A DNA stretch of 15,368 nucleotides from the NCBI GenBank assembly GCA_964550435.1, contig CAZJZI010000056.1, positions 1-15,368 on the forward strand. The letters are read 5' to 3'. The notes under the pieces were generated by a model. It worked only from the letters and a program-made list of their open reading frames with translations. It was not told where the DNA came from and did not search any database. Shown here piece after piece: positions 1 through 6,517 of this stretch. Each line of letters opens with the position of its first letter. Positions within the stretch are counted from its first letter, which is position 1. Both the position numbers and the translations under genes were made by a program. Origin of the DNA: UBA11400 sp964550435. Lineage in GTDB: Bacteria > Bacteroidota > Rhodothermia > Balneolales > HLUCCA01.

Positions 1-404
1 AACAGAACCAAATCAAGTGAGGCGAATACACCAAGTGAGCCAGTCTGAAGGATCAACAGCATAGCGTAGAACCCTTTGACATGCTTGTGGACAGAATCCC
101 AGGCAGAAAGAATCACAATAGGACCCATGAATGTGGTGAGCATAAAAAGTAATAAACTCAACCCATCAAGGCCGACAATATATTTAACGTCAATTCCATC
201 GATGAACTGCCCACCTTCGGTCAGGTATTGTGCAGAAGCAGAGGTTGCAGCATCAAAATTGAGCATGAGTGGTACAGATAACGCAAACGTTGCGAGTGTA
301 ACCACCAGGGCGACCCAGCGAACCAGATTATCATTACGAACGGCAAGTACTCCGAGTAATCCGATGATGGGCAAGTATATGGTAAGATTTAATAGATTTT
401 CCAT
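1..404 (-). CDS. nuoM: NADH-quinone oxidoreductase subunit M (NuoM), 5' part only
   Basis: The minus strand reads open from an ATG at 404-402 to the left edge, giving about 134 residues that begin MENLLNLTIYLPIIGLLGVL; the rest of the gene lies outside the window. NuoM is one of the three antiporter-like membrane subunits of respiratory complex I and helps couple quinone reduction to proton export across the inner membrane. The translated part is hydrophobic and contains the segment VGLDGLSLLLFMLTTF, typical of the N-terminal third of NuoM/MrpD-like proteins. It starts 12 bp after the nuoL stop and lies in the usual nuoJ-K-L-M order, so co-transcription is expected. No Shine-Dalgarno is visible, so translation may depend on coupling to nuoL. 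The family assignment is secure from context; MrpA/D-type antiporters are related, but the nuoJ/K neighbours argue against them. Confidence 0.9.
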   Translation of the reverse strand, partial: MENLLNLTIYLPIIGLLGVLAVRNDNLVRWVALVVTLATFALSVPLMLNFDAATSASAQYLTEGGQFIDGIDVKYIVGLDGLSLLLFMLTTFMGPIVILSAWDSVHKHVKGFYAMLLILQTGSLGVFASLDLVL

Positions 405-416
405 GCGAAGTTTTAA

Positions 417-2438
417 TTATCCAAATACCAACATTCCAACAACAAGTATTACTCCGAGGACAAATGCGAAGGCATAGGTCTGAGTAACTCCAGATTGTAC
501 ATATCTGAAAAGGCTTCCGAAAAACTTGGTCAAGCCACCGATTGCATTGACAATTCCATCGACAACTTTGATGTCAAATACAGCTAGTACTTTATCTGAG
601 AATCGAACGATAGGGTTCGAGATATAGCCTTCGTAAATCTCGTCGAAATTGTATTTCTTACTCCAAAGCTGATAAAGACTACCGAAACGGGATACAAGTA
701 CAGCATCTGATGCTTCCCCTTTGTCATCTGTGTACATTGTATATGCGAGATAAACACCTACCGCAGCAACAATAGTAGACACGATCAAAACACTCCATTT
801 GATTCCTTTGCCCAGAATCAGATCGGCTTCAGCTACAGTTCCAAGAAGAAACCCGTGTAACCAGTTCACGTGAGCGTCTGCTCCGGTGAAGGTCTCTACA
901 ATAAAATCAGGGAATCCCATGAATCCGCCGACCAAAGATAGAACAGCAAGAATCCATAATGGTAAAGTCATATTCCATGGACTCTCGTGCAGGTATTTCT
1001 CAGAACCAGCAGCTTCAGCAAATTTCTTCGGAAGCTTGAATGATCCATGGAAAGTCGCGAATGTCAGACGGAACATGTAGAACGCTGTCATAAATGCGGT
1101 GAGTAGAGCAACTCCCCACAGTACATAGTAGATTGGTTGGTAGGTCGCAAAACCGGCGTTCATTACCATAGCCATTATTTCATCTTTAGAAAAGAATCCA
1201 GCCAATGGTGGAATACCGGCAATTGCAATTGTAGCTATTAAAAATGTTTTGTAGGTACTAGGCATGTACTCTCTGAGTCCACCCATGTAACGCATATCCT
1301 GCGGATCGAAATGAACATGCTTTCCGTGGTGGTCTAACTCATGCTCTACATGATGCATAGCGTGGATTACTGAACCAGAACCAAGGAATAAACATGCTTT
1401 GAAAAAAGCGTGAGTCACTACATGGAACATGGCTGCTATGAATCCACCGCTTCCGAGTGCCAGAAACATAAATCCTAACTGAGACACGGTGGAGTACGCC
1501 AATACCCGCTTAATATCGTACTGAGTAATGGCGATGGTCGCAGCAACAATAGCAGTCAGAGCACCTATAGAAGCCACGATAACCATGACCTCAGGCGAAA
1601 TGACAAACAATGCCGACATTCTTGATATCAAATATATTCCTGATGTAACCATGGTTGCAGCGTGGATAAGTGCTGAAACTGGAGTCGGTCCGGCCATGGC
1701 ATCAGGTAGCCATACAAAAAGTGGAATCTGTGCAGATTTACCTGTAGCTCCAATGAACATCAATAGCCCGATCCAGAATGCCATATCGGTTGGAATCATA
1801 TCGATGTTAGCAAAAATAGAATCGAACTCTATGCTTCCGACATATCTGAAAATGAGAAACATTCCAATCAGGAACGCAAAATCACCAATACGGTTGTAGA
1901 CAAAAGCTTTTTTTGCAGCTGAGGATTTCGCCATATCCCCGTACCAGAATCCGATCAGCAAGTACGAACACACGCCAACACCTTCCCAACCCAGGAACAG
2001 TAACAATAAGTTATTACCCAGTAGCAAGTTCATCATTGCAAAGATGAATAGGTTCAGATAGGCAAAGAATTTCCAATAGCCTTCATCATCTTTCATGTAT
2101 CCCATCGAATACAAATGAATCAATGATCCTATCCCTGTCACAAACAAAGCCATTATAATTGAGAGTTGATCTACCCTCCAGGCGATATCTGAAGTAAATG
2201 AGCCGGCTTCAATCCAGGTAAACAACCGGTACACTGATGCAGGTGAGTCAGCAGACATGCCGGTAAACAGCAGCACAGCAATGATGAATGGGATGAAAAC
2301 GAAAAGTGTTCCCAAATAACCGATCAGGCTTTTCTTCTCCCTATAGCTTGGGAAACTAAGGCCGAGCAGACCGTTGATCAGAAATCCGAGTAACGGAAGT
2401 CCGACCATGTAGGGTACTAAATCAATATATGGATTCAT
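417..2438 (-). CDS. nuoL: NADH-quinone oxidoreductase subunit L (NuoL)
   Basis: The 673-residue protein is NuoL, the distal antiporter-like membrane subunit of complex I, which carries one proton channel and the long lateral helix along the membrane arm. Recognisable motifs are GWEGVGVCSYLLIGFWY (about 150-166), YNRIGDFAF (181-189), GATGKSAQIPLFVWLPDAMAGP (from about 230) and HAFFKACLF (343-351). The charged residues expected in the proton path are visible as Glu152, Lys234, Lys347 and Lys418. This last correspondence to the E. coli residues is by motif, not by a computed alignment. Length is close to, or slightly above, the usual 600-660. Residues 359-376 form a His-rich stretch just before the conserved DPQDMRYMGGL segment. 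The C-terminal third (about 540-673) contains the amphipathic region expected for the lateral helix and a last transmembrane segment. It follows nuoK after 40 bp with no strong ribosome-binding site. Confidence 0.97.
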   Translation of the reverse strand: MNPYIDLVPYMVGLPLLGFLINGLLGLSFPSYREKKSLIGYLGTLFVFIPFIIAVLLFTGMSADSPASVYRLFTWIEAGSFTSDIAWRVDQLSIIMALFVTGIGSLIHLYSMGYMKDDEGYWKFFAYLNLFIFAMMNLLLGNNLLLLFLGWEGVGVCSYLLIGFWYGDMAKSSAAKKAFVYNRIGDFAFLIGMFLIFRYVGSIEFDSIFANIDMIPTDMAFWIGLLMFIGATGKSAQIPLFVWLPDAMAGPTPVSALIHAATMVTSGIYLISRMSALFVISPEVMVIVASIGALTAIVAATIAITQYDIKRVLAYSTVSQLGFMFLALGSGGFIAAMFHVVTHAFFKACLFLGSGSVIHAMHHVEHELDHHGKHVHFDPQDMRYMGGLREYMPSTYKTFLIATIAIAGIPPLAGFFSKDEIMAMVMNAGFATYQPIYYVLWGVALLTAFMTAFYMFRLTFATFHGSFKLPKKFAEAAGSEKYLHESPWNMTLPLWILAVLSLVGGFMGFPDFIVETFTGADAHVNWLHGFLLGTVAEADLILGKGIKWSVLIVSTIVAAVGVYLAYTMYTDDKGEASDAVLVSRFGSLYQLWSKKYNFDEIYEGYISNPIVRFSDKVLAVFDIKVVDGIVNAIGGLTKFFGSLFRYVQSGVTQTYAFAFVLGVILVVGMLVFG

Positions 2439-2478
2439 TGGTTAATTGATTTTCTGTGATCAAACAGGTTTTTGCCTA

Positions 2479-2781
2479 TTACCAGCGCAACAGATTGATT
2501 TTGGTAATATCAACCGTGAGGTTGTTTCTGAAGATGGCGATGATAATCGCTAATCCGACCGCTGCCTCTGCTGCAGCAACACACAACGAGAAAAATACCA
2601 GAATCTGACCGTGTATGTCGCCCATGTGCGCACTGAAAGCTATTAAAGACAGGTTCACCGCGTTGAGCATCAGCTCAACGCACATGAAAATGACGATCGC
2701 ATTACGTCTGGTGAGTACCCCAATGGTACCTATCGCAAATAGAATGGCGCTTAAAGCCAAAAACCAGGTTAGTGACAACAT
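2479..2781 (-). CDS. nuoK: NADH-quinone oxidoreductase subunit K (NuoK)
   Basis: This 100-residue, three-helix membrane protein has the standard NuoK length. NuoK sits in the membrane arm of complex I next to NuoJ and contributes to a proton path. Two acidic residues buried in the helices, essential in the family, are present: Glu36 in FMCVELMLNAVNL and Glu72 in VAAAEAAVGLAI. The start codon overlaps the nuoJ stop by one base (TAATG on the minus strand), a typical arrangement for translational coupling, which also fixes this start. Nothing in the protein is unusual. Confidence 0.97.
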   Translation of the reverse strand: MLSLTWFLALSAILFAIGTIGVLTRRNAIVIFMCVELMLNAVNLSLIAFSAHMGDIHGQILVFFSLCVAAAEAAVGLAIIIAIFRNNLTVDITKINLLRW

Positions 2782-3293
2782 TAATTCGATGATTTGGATT
2801 TAAGTTGCGCAATGAGCAGTGCTCCAACGACCGCTGCTGTTAACAAGATGGCTGTTACCTCAAATGGAAACAAATACTCGGTGAACATCACGTCCCCGAT
2901 ATTCTCAACGGTTCCGATATGGGTGACTTCTTCGGAAATAGGTGGCAATGTTCCAGTTGCACCTGCAACAGCATACAATAACTGAGCCAGTACAACCACT
3001 CCCAGAAAGAATCCGAGTATATATTTGAAATTAAATCGTTTAAGCAGCGACTTCTCATCCTCAACGTTCAATAGCATGATAACGAAGAGGAACAATACCA
3101 TGATCGCACCGGCGTATACCAATATCTGAATGACTGCCAGAAATTGGGCTTTTAGTAGCAGGTAAACACCAGCTAATGAAACCAGGTTCAAAATCAAAAA
3201 TAGTGCACTTGTGACAGTACTTTTACTTAAGATTGTTCCCAGGGCCGAAGCAATGGCCATTGTCGCCAGCAAAATAAATATGTAGGTGACCAT
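2781..3293 (-). CDS. nuoJ: NADH-quinone oxidoreductase subunit J (NuoJ)
   Basis: This 170-residue protein with about five hydrophobic segments is NuoJ (ND6-like), a membrane-arm subunit whose third helix takes part in the conformational coupling of complex I. The family signature is clear at about residues 56-76 (QILVYAGAIMVLFLFVIMLL). The first nuo gene seen here is nuoJ: the upstream gene is uppP rather than nuoI/nuoH, so the peripheral-arm subunits must be encoded elsewhere. An 83-bp gap separates it from uppP, and a perfect TATAAT lies 5 bp before its ATG, listed separately as a weak promoter candidate. The stop overlaps the nuoK start by one base. Confidence 0.95.
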   Translation of the reverse strand: MVTYIFILLATMAIASALGTILSKSTVTSALFLILNLVSLAGVYLLLKAQFLAVIQILVYAGAIMVLFLFVIMLLNVEDEKSLLKRFNFKYILGFFLGVVVLAQLLYAVAGATGTLPPISEEVTHIGTVENIGDVMFTEYLFPFEVTAILLTAAVVGALLIAQLKSKSSN

Positions 3294-3298
3294 ATTAG

Positions 3299-3326
3299 AT
3301 TATAAATAGACAAAAATTGTGACCAA
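3299..3326 (-). promoter_or_regulatory. Weak candidate promoter for nuoJ
   Basis: On the minus strand TTGGTC (3326-3321) and a perfect TATAAT (3304-3299) are separated by 16 bp. The -10 ends only 5 bp before the nuoJ ATG, so transcription would start at or within the start codon. AT-rich DNA produces such boxes by chance, and the pattern differs from the -33/-7 type seen at rpsT, cmk and clpC. The rest of the 83-bp uppP-nuoJ gap holds only a small TCAAT/ATTGA hairpin (3351-3365) and no clear terminator, so read-through from uppP is equally possible. Confidence 0.22.
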
Positions 3327-3376
3327 AGGTACCGAAAAAACCATCGGCCATCAATACTTAATTGACGTTGTTAACC

Positions 3377-4198
3377 TTATTTAAAACCGAAATAGATTAT
3401 ACCAAGAAGCCCGACAGTCCAACAGTAATAGGCAAAGTAGTGCAAGCCCTTGGATTTAAATATCCGTATAAGGTACTTCAAAGAAAAGTATCCCGATATA
3501 AGTGAAGCCATAAACGCTGTCGATAAGTAACTAACGGTATTTCCGTCACCACCACTTTCAGACAATTTCAGAATTTCAAGCAACATCGCCCCAGCAATTA
3601 CAGGCAACAACATCAAAAAGGAAAATTCTGCAATCTGATCTTTTCTGACTCCCAGCAAGTTCCCGATAGTGATCGTAGTTCCGGATCTACTGATTCCGGG
3701 TAACATTGCAAATGCTTGTCCAAGCCCAATTATAAAAGCTTTGAGTGGACTCACTTCTTTGTCGCCACTAACACGACCCTTATTCGAGTACAAAATCAGA
3801 CCGGTTACCAGTAACATCACTGAAACCAAACCAGGGGAAGAAAAAAACTCCTCGAAATAGTCTTTCAGGGTAAATCCAATAATTCCTGCTGGAATCATAC
3901 TGATTAAGATGTAGAAGGCCCACCTTGCATCACGATTAGCGCCCCAATTCTGTCTCATTTTGGATGGTGATCCCAAAAAATGGAATAGGTTGGAGAATAA
4001 TTCCGCAATTCTCTTTCTAAAAAAAATCACAATGCTGAAGAAGGACCCAAAATGAACTACAATCTCAAAGGTAATTCCTCGGTCAAGATTGGTTCCAAGC
4101 AATTCCTGAGCCAACACCAAATGTCCTGAGCTACTAACTGGTAGAAACTCGGTTACACCTTGTAAGATCCCCAGTAATAATGCTTCTAACAATTCCAT
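3377..4198 (-). CDS. uppP: Undecaprenyl-diphosphatase (UppP/BacA family)
   Basis: The 273-residue integral membrane protein removes one phosphate from undecaprenyl diphosphate, regenerating the lipid carrier used for peptidoglycan and other envelope polymers; loss or overexpression of this family affects bacitracin sensitivity. The two catalytic regions are intact: QGVTEFLPVSSSGHLVL at 13-29, with the (E/Q)xxxE pair Gln13/Glu17 and His26, and PGISRSGTT at 167-175, with Arg171. Multiple hydrophobic helices and a length near 270 match the family. The ATG at 4198 has a weak AGG about 8-11 bases upstream (AGGTAAAATTTT) and places the first catalytic motif at the normal distance from the N-terminus. 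It is divergent from moxR (85-bp gap) and precedes nuoJ in the same direction, with no known functional link. Confidence 0.96.
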   Translation of the reverse strand: MELLEALLLGILQGVTEFLPVSSSGHLVLAQELLGTNLDRGITFEIVVHFGSFFSIVIFFRKRIAELFSNLFHFLGSPSKMRQNWGANRDARWAFYILISMIPAGIIGFTLKDYFEEFFSSPGLVSVMLLVTGLILYSNKGRVSGDKEVSPLKAFIIGLGQAFAMLPGISRSGTTITIGNLLGVRKDQIAEFSFLMLLPVIAGAMLLEILKLSESGGDGNTVSYLSTAFMASLISGYFSLKYLIRIFKSKGLHYFAYYCWTVGLLGIIYFGFK

Positions 4199-4220
4199 AA
4201 AATTTTACCTATTTTGCACG

Positions 4221-4242
4221 ATTATGCGTGAATAATGCGTTA
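4221..4242. promoter_or_regulatory. 11-bp phased direct repeat between uppP and moxR
   Basis: In the 85-bp divergent gap, ATTATGCGTGA (4221-4231) is followed directly by ATAATGCGTTA (4232-4242), matching at 9 of 11 positions, one helical turn apart. The same region also forms a short ATTAT/ATAAT inverted repeat. Phased half-sites between divergent genes can be a regulator-binding site, but this is a single short example. I found no convincing -33/-7 promoter on either strand here; TACCTTTT at 4274-4281 resembles a -7 box but lies too close to the moxR ATG. Confidence 0.22.
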
Positions 4243-4283
4243 TGAAAACTAAACCGTAACCCGTATCGAAATTTACCTTTTAA

Positions 4284-5285
4284 ATGCATACGTATAGTAT
4301 TGACATCGAAGCACTTCAGGCAAAAATCGACTCCACCAGTGAGTTTGTCCCAAAAATCCATAAAGAGCTAGACAAAGTTATCGTCGGACAACGATACATG
4401 ATAGACCGATTATTGATCGGACTACTTTCCGACGGCCATGTGTTACTCGAAGGCGTTCCGGGTTTGGCCAAAACACTGACCGTTGCGTCCCTGGCAAAGG
4501 TGATAACCACCAAGTTCCAGCGTATCCAGTTCACGCCGGATCTTTTACCAGCCGATCTGGTCGGAACGTTAATCTACAATCAGCGTGACGGTGAATTTAC
4601 GATAAAAAAAGGACCTATATTCGCCAATATTATCCTGGCCGACGAAATCAACCGATCACCAGCCAAGGTTCAAAGTGCACTTCTTGAATGTATGCAAGAA
4701 CACCAGGTGACAATCGGAGAGGAAACTTTCAAACTGGAAGATCCTTTCCTGGTTCTTGCAACCCAGACTCCGGTGGAACAAGAAGGAACCTATCCGCTTC
4801 CGGAAGCACAGGTTGACCGTTTCATGCTGAAAATCAAAATCGGTTATCCCACCGAGGCTGAGGAAATGAAAATTATGCGGATGAATGCAAGAACAGGTGA
4901 AAAGGTAACTCTAAAACCAGTTGTTACTCCTAAGGAAATCATGAATGCTCGTGCAGTAGTCAATGATATCTACATGGATGAAAAGGTCGAGCGTTACATC
5001 ATCGATTTAATTTTTGCAACGCGAAATCCAGCCAAATATGGACTCAGTGATCTTACCTCACTCATTAATTACGGTGCTTCACCACGCGCATCGATCAACC
5101 TCAACCTCGCTGCCCGCGCTCACGCTTTCCTCGAACAACGTGCATACGTTACACCCGAAGATGTTCGCGAGATCGCTATGGACGTACTGCGCCACCGCGT
5201 AATCCCGACATACGAAGCCGAGGCAGAGGATATCACCCCGGAAAATCTGGTCGAACGCATCCTGAACACCGTTCCAGTACCCTAA
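4284..5285 (+). CDS. MoxR-family AAA+ ATPase
   Basis: The 333-residue protein is a complete MoxR-type AAA+ ATPase (the group also called ravA/yeaC-like or AAA_3). MoxR proteins act as chaperones that help mature or activate partner proteins, often ones with von Willebrand A domains. Visible motifs are Walker A GVPGLAKT (57-64), Walker B IILADE (116-121), sensor 1 LATQTP (158-163), DRF with a candidate Arg finger (178-180) and sensor 2 GASPRAS (264-270), followed by the small C-terminal AAA lid domain. Sensor 1 has Thr162 where ATQNP is the commoner form. The gene stands alone: uppP lies upstream in the opposite direction, and a terminator follows 45 bp downstream, so the usual DUF58/VWA partner genes are not adjacent. 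There is no Shine-Dalgarno before the ATG; the next Met is residue 39, after conserved N-terminal sequence, so the first ATG is preferred. The partner is unknown. Confidence 0.93.
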   Translation: MHTYSIDIEALQAKIDSTSEFVPKIHKELDKVIVGQRYMIDRLLIGLLSDGHVLLEGVPGLAKTLTVASLAKVITTKFQRIQFTPDLLPADLVGTLIYNQRDGEFTIKKGPIFANIILADEINRSPAKVQSALLECMQEHQVTIGEETFKLEDPFLVLATQTPVEQEGTYPLPEAQVDRFMLKIKIGYPTEAEEMKIMRMNARTGEKVTLKPVVTPKEIMNARAVVNDIYMDEKVERYIIDLIFATRNPAKYGLSDLTSLINYGASPRASINLNLAARAHAFLEQRAYVTPEDVREIAMDVLRHRVIPTYEAEAEDITPENLVERILNTVPVP

Positions 5286-5330
5286 GTCAACCTCTGTGCG
5301 GCCACCCCGCCCAAAAGCTCCGATATCAGA

Positions 5331-5364
5331 CACAAAAAAAGCCGGCATGCCGGCTTTTTTTGTG
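5331..5364. terminator. Perfectly palindromic bidirectional terminator between moxR and nadA
   Basis: All 34 bases form a perfect palindrome: CAC, seven A, then GCCGGC-AT-GCCGGC, seven T, GTG. In either direction the transcript has a GC-rich stem (GCCGG/CCGGC around CATG) followed by a U7 tract, the standard form of an intrinsic terminator. It lies 45 bp after the moxR stop on the plus strand and 32 bp after the nadA stop on the minus strand, so it can end both converging units. Confidence 0.93.
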
Positions 5365-5396
5365 AAATACTCCTAAACACATCGAAGCCCGAACAT

Positions 5397-6440
5397 CTAA
5401 GACATCTCGAGCATACGGTCAAGCGATCGCTTCGCTCTGACTCGCAAGTCTTCTTCCAATTCAATCTGATACTGGTCATTTTGCAGACAAGCTAAAGTGT
5501 CTTCAAGCGTGATCTCGTTCATGTGCGGACAACGTACACTGCACAGTCCCAACATTTCTTTGTCCGGATTCTCGGCCGATATGTTATCAGCCATGCTGCA
5601 TTCGGTCAGGATCAAAAATTTCTCTGCGTTAGAGTTCTTGACGTAATCCAGAATCGCGGTCGTAGATCCACTGAAATCAGACTCGGCTACTACCTCAGGT
5701 GAACATTCCGGATGTGCAACTACTACAGTTCCCGGAAACTGGGCACGCGCCATACGGATATCATTTACTGAAAACTGCTCATGAACTTCACAACGACCAT
5801 CCCAAACGACCATCAGATTTCGAAACTCATCTGTAATGGCCTCAGAAGCCGAAATAACACGTTTTCCAGTCTCTTTAGCGACATTTTTTGCAAGGTACTC
5901 GTCCGGAATACAAATCACGGTGTCGGAATCCAGCTTGCGAACGATGTCAACGGCGTTACTTGAAGTACAGCATACATCTGTTTCAGCTTTCACGTCAGCG
6001 TAGGTGTTGATGTAGGTCACCACAGGCACACCCGGATACTTCGCTTTTAGATTTCTGACATCCTGCGCAGTGATTGAAGCTGCTAGCGAACATCCTGCTA
6101 TTTTAGCAGGTAAAAGAACCATCCGTTGTGGATTCAGAATCTTTGCTGTCTCGGCCATGAATCGAACTCCACAGAAAACAACCCTATCGGCAGTCGTGTT
6201 GGCCGCTATTCGACTTAATTGCAATGAATCGCCCACATAGTCGGGAATACTGGCAAATAATGCCGGTTCCATGTAATTATGGCCCAAAATCACAGCATTC
6301 TTTTTCTTTTTTAGCTCGTTGATTTCAACAGCCAATTCAGCTTTTACCAGTAATTCGGCCTCGGGTATCATGCGTCCGAGTTTGGTTTTGAGCATGTCGA
6401 ACATGCCACTAACCGTAGTTGGGTATTCTATAGGTTTCAT
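5397..6440 (-). CDS. nadA: Quinolinate synthase (NadA)
   Basis: The 347-residue cytoplasmic enzyme condenses iminoaspartate with dihydroxyacetone phosphate to give quinolinate, the precursor of NAD, using an oxygen-sensitive [4Fe-4S] cluster. Family motifs are present: ILGHNYMEPAL (51-61), GDSLQLSR (70-77), VVFCGVRFMAETAKILNP (87-104), TDVCCTSSNAV (154-164), HPECSPEVV (243-251) and CSVRCPHMNEITLEDTL (300-316). The three cluster ligands are most likely Cys90, Cys246 and Cys304, assigned by motif; Cys300 is a nearby extra cysteine. Length fits the roughly 300-370 range. No nadB or nadC is adjacent, so iminoaspartate must be made by an enzyme encoded elsewhere. The ATG follows the T-run of the rpsA terminator by only 11 nt, with no Shine-Dalgarno, so expression probably depends on read-through or an unrecognised promoter. 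Confidence 0.97.
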   Translation of the reverse strand: MKPIEYPTTVSGMFDMLKTKLGRMIPEAELLVKAELAVEINELKKKKNAVILGHNYMEPALFASIPDYVGDSLQLSRIAANTTADRVVFCGVRFMAETAKILNPQRMVLLPAKIAGCSLAASITAQDVRNLKAKYPGVPVVTYINTYADVKAETDVCCTSSNAVDIVRKLDSDTVICIPDEYLAKNVAKETGKRVISASEAITDEFRNLMVVWDGRCEVHEQFSVNDIRMARAQFPGTVVVAHPECSPEVVAESDFSGSTTAILDYVKNSNAEKFLILTECSMADNISAENPDKEMLGLCSVRCPHMNEITLEDTLACLQNDQYQIELEEDLRVRAKRSLDRMLEMS

Positions 6441-6451
6441 AGTCTAAATAT

Positions 6452-6488
6452 AAAAAAAGGAGGAATGAAAAACGTTCATTCCTCCTTT
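6452..6488 (-). terminator. Intrinsic terminator after rpsA
   Basis: On the minus strand the arms AAAGGAGGAATGAA (6488-6475) and TTCATTCCTCCTTT (6469-6456) pair perfectly over 14 bp around a 5-nt loop, and the RNA continues through a U-tract (A7 at 6452-6458 on the plus strand). It starts 29 bp after the rpsA stop. The stem contains AGGAGG followed closely by ATG, but spacing and pairing make it an unlikely translation start. It lies between rpsA and nadA, which run in the same direction. Confidence 0.9.
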
Positions 6489-6517
6489 GAGATTTTTAAA
6501 CCAGTACGTGGTTAAGA

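Noticed and set aside
76..477. A 133-codon open frame on the plus strand opposite nuoM/nuoL
   Set aside because: It crosses the ends of two well-supported complex I genes in antisense and has no recognisable domain.
4284..5285. The lone AAA+ ATPase as part of a defence or other novel system
   Set aside because: All motifs place it as an ordinary MoxR protein, and its neighbours are housekeeping genes with no effector, nuclease or sensor nearby.
6475..6488. AGGAGG followed by ATG inside the rpsA terminator stem, suggesting a small gene or translation signal
   Set aside because: The spacing is too short for normal initiation, the site is buried in a perfect stem, and the pattern is better explained as terminator.
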